Assembly: GCA_003116995.1 (NCBI GenBank)
Contig: BDSL01000021.1
Coordinates: forward strand, 434,001 to 498,000
Origin: Yamagishiella unicocca
Lineage: Eukaryota; Chlorophyta; Chlorophyceae; Chlamydomonadales; Volvocaceae
DNA: 64,000 bases
Reading direction: 5' to 3'
A model generated the notes under the pieces. It searched no databases and was not told the DNA's origin. It saw nothing but the letters and a program-made list of their open reading frames with translations. The translations under genes were made by a program, and so were the position numbers. Below are positions 1 to 10,738 of this stretch, piece after piece (position 1 is the stretch's first letter; the number at the start of each line of letters is the position of its first letter).

Positions 1-2404
1 AATGTGCGAAGGCACGTCGGGGTCCAGGAGCGTGTGAAGGCCCATCATGGACACGGCCGTGGCGGCGCCAGTGGTCCACATCAGCGCGTTGCTTAACACG
101 AGCTGCGCCGCATGACGCAGGCTTGGTTCCGGGGCCGGGGGTGATGAAGTCGAGCAGGCGGCGGCTGCGTCGAGGTCACGTGGCGGCAGGGGTGACGGCG
201 GGTGGTGGTGGTGGTGGTGGCAAGCATGGGGCTCGGTCACCGGTACCCACAGGTGCGCGTCCGTGCATGCCGCCGCCGCTGCCGAATTGCCTGGTGAGCA
301 GCTGCTGGCAGGGCCACATGCGCCCGCGTTAGCGAGGAGGAAGGGCGACGTGGCGAGCGACGCATCAGCTGCGGCGTGGGCGCCATCAGGCCAAACGCCG
401 ATCGGAGCCCACACGCCCGCCGCCGCCCTTCCGCCTGTCCCTCCTCCAGCGTTGCCACCGCCGCTTACAGCAGGTAGCTTCTCGGGCCACCCCACCGCCC
501 CACCGCTTGAAGCTACCAGCTCCTCATCCAGCAGTCGGACTGAGGATCCTCGCCGCTTCGCCTGGGAGAATGTCCGTGTGGGCGAGCTGCCTCCTACCTC
601 TCCGCTGCTAAGTAGCCGTGCGCCGGCCCCCGCGCCCAGCGTCGACGCAGCCTCTGCTGCCGCGTCCTCCACTACCCTGTCCGGCGGCGGGGCGTACCCA
701 CCACACGACACTTGTTGCCTCCCCGGCGCCGACCAAACGGCACCTCGAACTGCCGGCAGCATGGGGCTGTGGGCCTTATCGGCACCATCACCGCCGCCCC
801 CACCAACGGTAGCCCTGTTCGGATTCACACCGCGGCCTTCGCCAGCTGCTGTTCCTAGCTTCTGCAGGTCATCATGTCGCTTGGACGGTTTCGGAGCTGC
901 AACGTCTAGGACGGCGTAGGCGCCGCAGCCCTTGCTCCCGTCGTTCATGCGGTCCAGCTCGAACATGACCATGGCCACAGGCAGCTGCTGAAAGTAAAGG
1001 ACGATGGTGGCCAGCATGCCGACGGCGGCGGCGGAAGGGCCCACCGCCGCCTCCAGCACCACCGGCGCCAAGATGCCGGTGTTGTTGGCCGCCAGCACCA
1101 ACGAATGCACGCATATCCTGCAGCCACGTGGCCACAGCAGGTAAGGGATCCGGCACGAGACTTGAGAATTGCTGGGCGGAGAGGATCCGGTAAGAGCCAA
1201 GGCGTGTGCTGGGCCCTCACTCCCATTTGTGTCTTCCCTGGCCTGGTCCGTCCCGTGACATGCCCAACCCTTAGCTCTCGTCACTTCTGGTCCACAGCTG
1301 AATAACACCGGATCGTCAACAGCGCTCCGAGGCTTGCCCCTCCGCGGCCGGCGCGTTGACCGAATGCCTCCTCTCCAATGACGTACCCGGCCCTCGCCTC
1401 GTCCCGACTCCCCAGCCGCCCACCTGCTGAGCTTGCCACGCTCGAATACGGTCACCCAGAGCGTGCATGCCATTTGCACAAGCAGCGTCCACAACATGAA
1501 GGCACCCACAGCCCTGCGCGCATGACAGATGCAGGACACGTGGCGGCGATGAGGGATATCAGGGGACACTAGGGGTCGTGCCACAGGCCTCATCAAAGCC
1601 CATCCCAGCATCGTCGGGAGCTCAAGCACCTTCGGAGAGCTCAACACCTTAAAGCCGCAGCACCCTGCTGATCCCGTGCTTGTTCTCCCCGGCCAGCTGC
1701 TGCGCCGGCTTGTTAGCAAGGGAGGCATGATGACATCCCTCCACCCGGGCAACAAGCCAGTACAGACGTCCAACTTACCGCCAGTGCTGTTGGTAGGGTC
1801 CAGGTTCGGGTTCAAGTCCAGGTGCGATGAGGTGCGAATGCAGCCGCCAGCAGGCGAAGGTGAGGCATCGGGTACCCGGTTGCGAAGGGGTGCCGGGGAT
1901 TAGGATAGGCAGGGAGGAAAACATCAGGACATCTGAAAGGGTTCTGGAGGGGTTGTTTGGACGAGTGCCAAGAGGGTGAGCTGGGCCTAAGGTGGAGCGT
2001 GCAGTGCCAGGAAGGCTCAGGTGACCGTCAGGCGGTTACACTACGAAAGGCTGACAGGCCATGCGCAAAACCTTGATGGTATGACGCTTAACTATCTTCT
2101 GTGCTTATGTGCGCGTGGTGCAAACTTGCTGCTATGCTTCTCCCATCTAACGCCAGCGGGCAAAACCCGAAAACCCAGAATCGAAACCCACCTCCATATT
2201 CCGCATATCCGTCTTTATGGCCAGGAGCCAGAATTGTAGAGCTGGTAAACATACCACTACCACGAAGCGATTGAGTGTCCGGCACACTGGCGCAGGGTCG
2301 AATAGTCCGCGGGAGGCAGCCAAGCGGCCGGCAGCTATTATGCAGAGTGTTTGCAACCCGGTTTGCACGACCGGTAAATATCCAGCCCCGATTGTCGACC
2401 TCAT
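1..2404 (-). CDS. Auxin efflux carrier (AEC) family membrane transporter, 3' end outside window
   Basis: Four exons are visible on the minus strand: 2404-2192, a microexon 1786-1779, 1513-1424 and 1117-1 (open to the edge), giving 476 codons with consistent phases. Exon 1 is the typical AEC first helix (GYLPVVQTGLQTLCIIAAGR, then a DPAPVCRTLNRFVVVVCLPAL stretch). The later join gives HWRAVGAFMLW and then AANNTGILAPVVLEA, the AEC 'NTG-x-L-x-x-P' signature. A hydrophilic loop of about 260 residues follows (Gly/Ala/Pro-rich, with a run of six His at 222-205), and a new hydrophobic segment (LVLSNALMWTTGAATAVSMM) starts before the edge, matching the two-bundle PIN/AEC layout. The family moves auxin-like or other organic anions across the plasma or ER membrane; the substrate here is unknown. 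The start at 2404 is preferred to any upstream codon because a TATA-like box lies about 120 nt upstream. PIN versus PILS versus bacterial-type AEC cannot be decided without the C-terminus. Confidence 0.82.
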
Positions 2405-2526
2405 TATGACCTGCTTCTTATCCGCGAAAACATCACCGAGTTGAGCGTCGCCTTCCCCAGATATCAAAGTTGGGCGGGAAGGCGTAAGGCGCCGCGCTGG
2501 CGTAGTGTGTGACAAAATATCAACCA

Positions 2527-2534
2527 ATTTTATA
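2527..2534 (-). promoter_or_regulatory. TATA-like box for the AEC gene
   Basis: The minus strand reads TATAAAAT here, 123 nt before the AEC start codon, in an AT-richer stretch than the surrounding DNA. Position and sequence fit a core promoter; the transcription start is not known. Confidence 0.4.
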
Positions 2535-2809
2535 TTCGAAAAGAACACTTTGTACAATAATGGTCTGAAAGCAGCCTGTAAATGATACAGAAGCCGTGCA
2601 GCCACGTCGGCAATTATGTGTGACACTGCCCCGATACACCCTTCGATACAGCACTATATTTCTAGGTATCTATTTTAAAACTCATATCATTGGCCTTCGC
2701 AAGCATGACTGCATCGCAACTTGCCAATTGGAACGAGCGGCTTGTGCCGTACTACTCTCTGACCACCTGCTCTCCATTCAGAGCCTCGATCTATCTCATC
2801 CATGCGTCT

Positions 2810-2817
2810 TATATATC
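2810..2817 (+). promoter_or_regulatory. TATA-like box for the CRAL-TRIO gene
   Basis: A TATATATC sequence lies about 90 nt upstream of the ATG at 2905. With the opposite-facing box at 2527-2534 it defines a divergent promoter region of about 500 bp between the two genes (2405-2904). No other element was recognised in that gap. Confidence 0.35.
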
Positions 2818-2904
2818 ATCAACACAATTAAGCCCTGTAATCGGTAGGCACTGCCTCAGAATTCTCTGTGAGGCAAGAAGCAAGCAAGCGCGATTCCTTT
2901 TGCG

Positions 2905-5314
2905 ATGAGCTTGCGCCAGCTAGTCCAACAAGATGTTAGGAAAAGTGTATGCCTTAATCGTCCTGGGCGACGATTACCGTTTGTTCACGACGCTCGCCGA
3001 CGGCCAATCAGAACTTGCGCGGTGGGCCCGCAGCTCACAACCAGCGCACCTACGGCCCCTGGACTGCGTTTAGAGCCGTGGACTGACTCAACAAGCCAAC
3101 AAAACGTGAGGAATTGCCTGCATGCTTGGATAAGCAGCCCATCGAGCAGGCGACCGCCAACGGGCTGCTGTGCGTAGGCGCTTGTAAACCTCAAGCAGCG
3201 CTTCGGTACCGATTCGTCATACCCAGATGAGGCTACCCTCAAGTGGTACCTGCGCGATCGCTATTTTGATGTAGACGAGGCGGAGCAGAAGCTGCGGAGC
3301 ATGTTGAAGTGGCGTCAAACCTTCCAGTAAGCTATGCCTTCGAAAGGAAGGACATGGGGGCGGTACATGGACACTTGGAGGAATGCGTATCCTACTCTCA
3401 CGGTGACGCGCAGCTGAAGTGCCCAAACCATAAGCGCTGCTAGGGACAACAACGGCGAGGTCCGCCACGACCGCGCATCTCTCCAGGGCTGTCTCTGACC
3501 GGATAAAGCCGGATGCCTGACGCCGTACAGAGCACGGCATGGTGTACAGCGGGACTGTCCAGGAACTTAGGCTACGTCCCGCACAGACGGTTGGCCCCTC
3601 GCAGACAGGGTATAGGCATGGCTCCTAGTGCATGGCGCTTTGCTGCAGCTATGGCTATCGCCGTCGCGTTGCCGTGGCCTGCCAAGCCCTCAGCACGCAG
3701 CTAGCATCCAGATCGTACCACCGGCTCTCACCAAATTGTCACCCTGCGTTGCGTCACAGCATGGGGGCCTGAGGGCCTGCTGCCGGGGGCCGTCAATTTC
3801 CTGCTGTCAATGGATCTGAGTCATTAACCTAACCGCGTCCGTTACCCCCTCATCTTAGGCCGCAGTCCACCACGCCCCAGATGGTGGCGGCTGAGCTCGC
3901 CAGCGGCAAGGCCTACGTACACACGGCAGCGGACAAGTACGGGCGGCCCGCCATCATCATCCGCACCAAGTTGCACGTGACGGGTGGGTCCCAGTGGGTC
4001 CGCAGTGGTGGCTGCAGAGGTGGCTGCAGAGGTGGCTGCAGGAGGCAAGGGCCCTGGGATCTGGCGTTATGGATCGGGACCAGCGTGGGAACAGGGAACA
4101 CACACCTTCAACACACCTTCGACACACCTTCGACACACCTTCAACACGCCTGTACAGACTAGCTTCCCCTTCGGGCCGTTGGAGCAGTGGTTGGACGGGT
4201 GGCGTCCGAGCTGGCGTCGGCACCCATTTCAACTCGCAACACAACACAACACCTCTGCTATTGCGTTTTGACGTTTATGACACGTGAGGCCATGCTTCTG
4301 GCTGACCGCAGCCTTCCACAGCTGTGGATCAAGGAATCATTGCCTTGGATCCTGGATCCTTAATCAAAACACCCCGGCTCCGCAGCCTGTGTTTCGTGAC
4401 CGTGACACACACTGTTGTCCTGGCCTCCCGGTCGTACATCCCGCCCCCTGCAGGCCAGTACCCAATCGCGGACAGCAAGCGGCTGGCGGCGTACCTGATC
4501 GACACCGCGATTTCCCGGATACCCCCGGGCGGCGAACAGATCGTAGGGATCTTTGACCTCCGCGGCTTCCAGCTGCAGAATGCGGATTTCCAGTTCGCAG
4601 CGTTTATGGTAAGTTGCCTTACGGGCAATTAGAGTTCCTGTGAAGCAACTGGAACTCCAGAGCTCCGCTTCGTGAAGCGCAGCAGGGACCTCCGGATGTT
4701 TGTTGCGTCGGATGGGAGGTACTGCTTGGATATTGTATCGTACGGCGGGTACTCGGCACTCGCCTGGGCGCCGGAACTGTCCGCTGTGGCCTCAGCTCGA
4801 CCGGTCATTGCTGCCGGCGGGACGCAGGTGGAGGCGTTCTTCGAGTTCTACCCGCGGCGGGTGGGGCAGGTGCTGTTTGTGGACGCCCCGTGGGTCTTCT
4901 TCCCGGCCTGGGAGGCCATCAAACCCCTCATGAGGAAGTACGCCTCGCTGGTGGGTAACACGGCAGCAGCACGTGGGCGAAGGCAGGGGAGGCGGGCGTT
5001 TTAGGGGTGTGGACAGTGTACATGACATAAAGAGGAGGGCGAACAAGGGCCGCAGGGAGGGGCCTGGTCTAGACTCATGGAAATCAAAGAGTCAATCCAG
5101 CGTACGTAGCCATGGAAGCCCGCTCAATTGCTGATAGGCTTACTTCACCGTTCTTGTGTTGCGGTTCTTTTCCTCGCGTCGTTGCAATTGAGGACTCAGC
5201 CCCAGGACCTTCCACCCGCCGTCGTGGCTCACGCAGGTCCGCTTCCTCAGCGTCTCTGAGATCCGCCAAGAGTTCTTCACAAAAGAAACCTTGCCGAATG
5301 ACTTCAAGCAATGA
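2905..5314 (+). CDS. Plastid-type Sec14-like (CRAL-TRIO) lipid-transfer protein
   Basis: Six exons, 2905-3105, 3178-3326, 3859-3983, 4454-4608, 4828-4950 and 5237-5314, join in phase to 276 aa. Residues 1 to about 65 are Arg/Ser/Leu-rich without acidic clusters, like a chloroplast transit peptide. The CRAL-TRIO N-lobe follows (DEATLKWYLRDRYFDVDEAE, then LRSMLKWRQTF), then the lipid-binding domain (ASGKAYVHTAADKYGRPAII; YPIADSKRLAAYLIDTAISR; VGIFDLRGFQLQNADF; FFEFYPRRVGQVLFVDAPW). The gene ends with the family's TLPNDF-type tail. Sec14 proteins carry phosphoinositides or hydrophobic ligands between membranes. Plastid members such as plant CPSFL1 act in vesicle or thylakoid and carotenoid functions; equivalence to CPSFL1 is inferred from the leader and small size. 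Intron 3 holds short tandem repeats at 4013-4042 and 4102-4146. Confidence 0.88.
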
Positions 5315-5645
5315 AACCGTAAAACTGTATTATTCTTTATTGGAGGCCTGTGCGGCCTGGCGGTAGGGCTCCGAATCCGGTTTTGGAAGCGCTACTACCG
5401 TCATGGGGGGGTCGCGCGCCCCTGTGATGTTTGTGGGTTCCCCCACCGGGTTGAGGGCCCGGGCCCCTTTGTCGGACCACAGGTTTCCCCACCACCCCCC
5501 TGGGCGCGGGGCCCGGGGATATGTGGTGATGCAGTGCATGCACGTTGCATTAGGCGTGGGCGCTTGGGTGATGCTTATAAGGTTAGGCGATATGAGCATT
5601 GGTGGAAGCATATGCCATGGCGATCTGGAACACGCCCATCTAGGT

Positions 5646-5650
5646 TGTAA
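5646..5650 (+). terminator. Possible TGTAA polyadenylation signal of the CRAL-TRIO gene
   Basis: A TGTAA, the usual volvocine polyadenylation signal, lies 332 nt after the stop codon. It is short and unsupported by transcript data. Confidence 0.25.
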
Positions 5651-5740
5651 GGAGTCCTGCGGGTCGTTGGCGACTCGGACGATCGCAAGATGTTCTGGAA
5701 CGGAATAGCACCCTTCACTCGCCAAGTATTTTCTGGTGTT

Positions 5741-5790
5741 GGGGTGAGCCGGTCTTGGCATATGTGGGGTGAGCTGGTCTTGGCATATGT
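5741..5790. repeat. Tandem repeat, two 25-bp copies
   Basis: Two adjacent 25-bp copies beginning GGGGTGAGC and ending GGCATATGT differ at one base (C or T at unit position 10). Confidence 0.9.
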
Positions 5791-6970
5791 GGGCGGATGA
5801 ATGCAGCCGAGCTGGTCTGAAGGTTCGGTCTGTCGCACGACGAGTCGTGTACGTCCAGAGTAGGCAAGTTACAGTACCACTTCAAGCCGGAGTCGGGGCA
5901 TGCCTTTGCACAGGTAAATAAACATCGGCTTCTTGAAGATATTACCGGCCTCCTGCGCCATTCGACTAAAGCAGCGGGCGGCGCATTTCCGAGGTCTTAC
6001 GCGCTTCACATGAAATCCCTCGGCCTCTCAGCTCAAACTCATGATCGGAATTGTGATGCTATCTGCACAGTACACAATGACGTAGTGCGCGCGCCGTTTG
6101 CATAATGACGGGGTGCGTGCTCACCTCTTTGGTGCCGAGCCTTAATAAGTAGGCCAAAGTTGAGGAGCAATGAAGCAACCATGGGAGCCAACCGAGTTAA
6201 ATAACAGCGCGACCCGCAGGCCCCGCCGCGTATGAAACACACATTGTATGGGAAGTTGCTCTACGTTCCTATATGCTGAAAGTTAGATGCGTCCTGATGG
6301 AGTTGGACGTGCCATGCTGAGCAAAACCCTACGAAACACGCAGCCGGCCAGAAACAGGGCCTGGCCAAAAGATTTTTAAACCATCGAATCGCAGGGCGCG
6401 AGGCCTATAATCTATTCCCAAATTAAGCAATCCACAACATAGGCGGGGAACATGTGGAATACTGACGCTTAAATTTCATTTCACCCAAAAAAACTCCAAC
6501 GCCTCGAGAACTCTACGCCAACGGTGACCATTAGATCTGGTCAATTAGCGATTGTTATTTGCGAGACGTTAGCTATCGCGAGCACGTTCCTTCGGGCGGA
6601 CCTCCCGTGCATTTCTCCAGGAGTACAAGTACAGATAAGTACAGTACAGATTGCTAGGCTCATATAGACGTTGGAATATACTGGTACAGTTGAGGAACTG
6701 TGACTCAGGACGCCTTAGGGCAAATAGAAATCCGTTGCCGTATTGCACGATTGGGGTCAAAGTCCCGGTCGGCAGCTTTACAACTCAAGGCTCTTGGCCA
6801 GTAACTTTAATATTCTATACGCCGAACAAATTCCAGGAACGTGGTCTAATTTCCTGCTTTCCTGGCGTAGAGTTGTAGTCTAGGCGCGCTGCAGAGCGAA
6901 ACTTCTGACTTGCGCCCAGTAGGCTATGCGCCAACCTCCTTCCAAATTAGGATAAAAGTGCGTACTGACA

Positions 6971-9699
6971 ATGGCAAATCAGTCCGAGGATGCATCGTGC
7001 TCGCTGGATGACTCTGACGACCTTGACGACATTCCGCTCTCCATGGCGCGGAACGGCCGCTACGATCACGACACTCCACCACTGACATCCAGAGGACCTC
7101 CTTTGGGCTTTGCACGTCCCGGCGCTGGCTTCCACCTCAAGTTGCCAACGTCAAAGGCCGACGACCTGGAGTCACCAGGCGCAAATGGATTGCAAGCGAT
7201 GCGGTCTGAGCCAACCTACTTGCCCGAAACGTCGCGTGTGCGAGCACCGCCTGGACTCGCGCTGGCGCTGGGGCAAGGACGGCCCCCGTCGACGTCTTTC
7301 ACTGGAGCAGCCGAGGACCCAGCACCGTTACGGAGCCGGCGCGGGCCCCTCAAGCCGCCGATGTTGAATCTGATCAATCCGGCTTCGGCATCGCCAGTGC
7401 CGAGCGGTGCACCGACACCGGCGGTGGACGAGACAGGAGAGGGGCCCTCCTGCTTACGGCACGCTTGGCCACCGCCAGGAGGCCGCCGGGGACCCCTGAG
7501 GGTGGAGCTCGTTTCAACAGCGTTCGTGCTCCAAAATATTCACGACGATGCCAAGGGGGAAGCGTCGACTAGCGACCGTATCACGGAACGCTGCTGCGGC
7601 CAACTAGGAATAGCGCCGTGCGACCTCCAGTTGTACGAGCTTCGGCAGCTGGATGAAGGAGTTGTTCCCGAGTCCTGTTCTCACGTCGGCGTCATGATTC
7701 GCGGCTCCAGTAAGTTATCATTTGCGCCCGTTGGATTGGTTTTCTGAAACCCTGTTCTACGTGCTGCGGGGTTCATCGAGGTGGGATTGCCGCACTCACC
7801 GAGGGCCCCGTTTATGCACACCGTGATTTGCGTGGCGGCAGACTTACCAAACCCATCCGTTCTCCTTCCGTTGACTCATCGCAGCGTTTTCAATGTCTGC
7901 GCTGGAAGACATGCTGGCACGTAGCAAACGAGGTAAGGGTTGTCAGGCTGCAACTAGGGATGTGGTTGCCATGCCCCTAAACAACCTGCATCAAAGCACG
8001 GGGGGCCGCCCATCAATGCCGTTGGCGACACTGGTGCCGTCAGCCGTTCTGCTGCCATTGCCCCTAGGCAACTTGCGTCGAAACGCGTGGGGGGGAAGGC
8101 GGCGCCAAGCGAGGCCGTTGGCAACACTGATGCCGTCGGCTTTCCCGCTATGATATTCGCCAAAAAAACTAGGAGTTGCCGGTCGGTGGCCTAGCTGCGC
8201 CTCTTAGATCTCCTGTGACGGAGTTTCACGTGTGAAGCAGCATGGCCCCTTCGGCCAGCATTGTCCTGGAAGCGCCATACCCTCCCAAGCAGCAGTGGTA
8301 TTCCCATTGCTGACGTAACGGTATCGCACGCGGATTGGCGAATATCAAACCGCCAGTGCCTTCGTTTGTTTACAGCTAGGCCTTCATTTATCGTGGCTGT
8401 GCGACAAGGTGTGACCCAGCGGTCAGGAATAAGTTATGCGTTGGCACTGTCAGCCCCAAACCGCATCTACCCATCATCCACGGGGTTGGCATTTCGCCCA
8501 ACGCGGCGTGTACACCCACGGCGCTGGCATTTCTCGGGTCGCATGTGGGGAGCTTGATCAGGCTCAAGGTCCCTCACTGGACACCCGTCCAAGACAATGC
8601 ACTCTATTTACGTCCGCCCCTATCGCCGCGGCACCGTGGCCTCAGATGACCAGCTGGCAACCATGCTCGAGGGGGCGCTCAGGGACTCGACGCAGCACGC
8701 GGCGGAAACCAAGCAGCACGCGGATAGGCTTGCTAAGCAGGTAAGCGGAAGGTAGCGGGGGTTGGGCGTCTTACTATTCTCGTCCGTTTGCGACACTGGC
8801 TGCTTGCACTCTGGCAGGCGGCTGGGCGGCTACAGGTTGCAGAAGGGCGCGTTCACTACGTTTCCCGCGAGCGGGAAGAGGCTGCGTTAGGACCGCATGC
8901 TGAAGCGTCGGGTGGTAATGCCAAAACCGCCGCTTTGCGCGCGGGTTGTGCTATAGTGCCGGACGGGCGCATACACCTAGGATTGGGCCAGGCTGTTTCC
9001 TACCCTTGACCCTGTCTGCACACTGCGTGGTCAACCGTATCGCGGATTGCCTTGATTGCAGAACGAGGAGTTGGCAGTGCTGCGGGAGCGGCTTCGGTGC
9101 GTGGAGGCTTCCAACCAACACCTCAGGTAGGTGTCTTCCCTGCGTTCCATGGCCGCATCGGGGACTCTGGAATGCGCCTTAAATACGAGGGGATTGCGCA
9201 TAAGTGCCAATGAATTCATTTAGTGGATGCGCTAAGAAGGAATTCTGTTGTATCTATTCGCAAAAGGTTTTATCTGGATCATCTCGCAAAGCGTGATCTG
9301 CTGCCCAGGGCGTACAGGAGATGCAAATTGGAACAAAATGAGTAGCCAGGGTCGCAGCTTATTGCGTAGCGGAACTAGTTGTCCCAGCGCCATTCGCACG
9401 TTGTTGCTCCTGGGTCGACCAACAATCGCTGCTGCCAATAACACTTCGCACCTTTGGCGGACGTCTGCATGCGCAGAGAGCAACTGCAACGAAGTGATGA
9501 GCACCGGCAGCTGCTGGGCGGCACCATCCGCACCATCAAGAAGGAGTTTGAGGACTTCAAGAGCAGGGTGGTGGTCGAGGGCTCTGTGGACCAGCTGTCC
9601 TTGCAGCAGCTCAACTTGGGGCCAGGGCCGCCGCCAGTCGGCTCACCGCCCATGGTTGGCTCCGGAGCGGGAATTCGTGACATCTCTGGAAGGCGCTGA
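6971..9699 (+). CDS. Unrecognised protein with C-terminal coiled coil
   Basis: Exon 1 (6971-7709) starts with an acidic Asp/Ser patch (DDSDDLDDIPLS), continues through a disordered Pro-rich stretch, and ends in a folded-looking segment (VELVSTAFVLQNIHDDAKGE ... VPESCSHVGVMIRG). Phase-matched exons follow: 7885-7932, 8562-8740 (DSTQHAAETKQHADRLAKQ, heptad-like), one from 8818, 9062-9126 (NEELAVLRERLRCVEASNQ) and 9477-9699 ending at a stop (TIRTIKKEFEDFKSRVVVEG). The 3' end of the exon starting at 8818 is unresolved: GTAATG at 8915 breaks phase, while GTTTCC at 8995 keeps phase and would give about 476 aa. I recognise no family. The coiled-coil C-terminus suggests a scaffold or cytoskeletal partner; that is inference only. 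The intron at 7933-8561 contains an imperfect duplication. Confidence 0.6.
7971..8150. repeat. Imperfect tandem duplication of about 87 bp in an intron
   Basis: Two successive segments share the order TGCCCCTA..CAAC, then a G-rich run, then GCCGTTGGC(G/A)ACACTG, then GCCGTC(A/G)G. They begin near 7972 and 8059 and differ by substitutions and small indels, so the duplication is old. It lies inside the coiled-coil gene. Confidence 0.6.
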
Positions 9700-10738
9700 C
9701 AGGAAGGTATTCAAGAGGCAGGTCCAGCTTCAGTGCAGAGCGCAGCGGCAGTGCTGAGTGAAATTATGCACCGTGTTACAGTAAGGAAGAGGATTGGACA
9801 GTCCATCGGTGCAACACGATACACTTAACGGGCCTATGCAGGCCCTTGTCGCATCACGTCACCAGGACAGAGACCCAACCTGTATGCTAGGCTGTACACG
9901 GCGATGCGCCATAGCGCGCCAGGCCACAGCCCATTTACGCTGGGACATTAATTGATAATCCGTTGTGCTAGGGTGAACAACGGTTATTTTGCTATGCACA
10001 AGTTGGTCAACGGTTGGTGATAACCGACCATCACCTCACGCAACCTTCACTAGTGGACATGCCGACACCGAACAGTATCTGGAAATTATCCGATGCACAA
10101 GGAGCTAGAAGAAGGGGCTTACGCAAGTATCTATTTTAAACACAATTTGAGGGGAAGACCTCCTGTTGGTATGGAGGTCGCACGCCATTATGGCGATAGC
10201 CCCTGGCGCTGACAATCCCGACCTGCCGTAAGCAGCGATCGTCCTTGGCCCGACTACCATGCGCCACTACAGTCCCAGTATACCTTGCGCAACAGCTGTG
10301 ATGGCACAAGCTGGACCTGTGCATCGATTGGCACTGTTCCCATGCATTTTGTACACAATGACGCCGGGTTTGAACCGGTCAAAGACGCAAAACATACTAG
10401 GATATACACGGATGCTCCACTGAAAAAATGGCTGTGGCTCGCATGCCTGCGGCCGTATGGACGCCGCCTCTGTAAGACCGGGATGCCGTACGCGCTCCTA
10501 TCCAAGGTGATCCACAGAGTATCTCATTTCGTTCGGCGCACGTTGTCGAAATTCTCAGCGCCCATCCCAAATGAAGGTGCGGCGTCGCACACAGCGCTTG
10601 CAGCCAAGACAATTATAGTCCGGAAACCTTAGAAAGCCAATAATGCCAGGAACCCTTGCAGAGCGTGCCGCAGCGGCATCTATGGCAAGAGCGATCAGCG
10701 CTTACACTACATCACCTGCCGCGGAATCGAACCCCGGC
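9700..10738. other. Convergent intergenic region, nothing recognised
   Basis: This lies between the 3' ends of the coiled-coil gene (+) and the 199-aa gene (-). Open frames are short and lack motifs. A tRNA B-box-like match sits near 10721-10735 on the minus strand but has no cloverleaf around it. Confidence 0.5.

Larger units (their letters stand above)
5315..6970. other. Intergenic, no gene recognised
   Basis: This 1.65-kb stretch holds the 3' UTR of the CRAL-TRIO gene, a 2 x 25-bp tandem repeat at 5741-5790, and an AT-richer part from about 5900 to 6950. Short open frames have no family motif, no splice-supported extension and poor codon bias. Confidence 0.6.

Noticed and set aside
263..919. 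Plus-strand 218-aa Ala/Pro-rich open frame
   Set aside because: It is the antisense shadow of the AEC loop, which is open in phase with conserved AEC exons on the minus strand.
2663..10145. Shared 14-mer GTATCTATTTTAAA at about 2667 and 10127 as a transposon end
   Set aside because: The flanking sequence is unrelated and there is no terminal repeat or target duplication; likely chance in AT-rich spacers.
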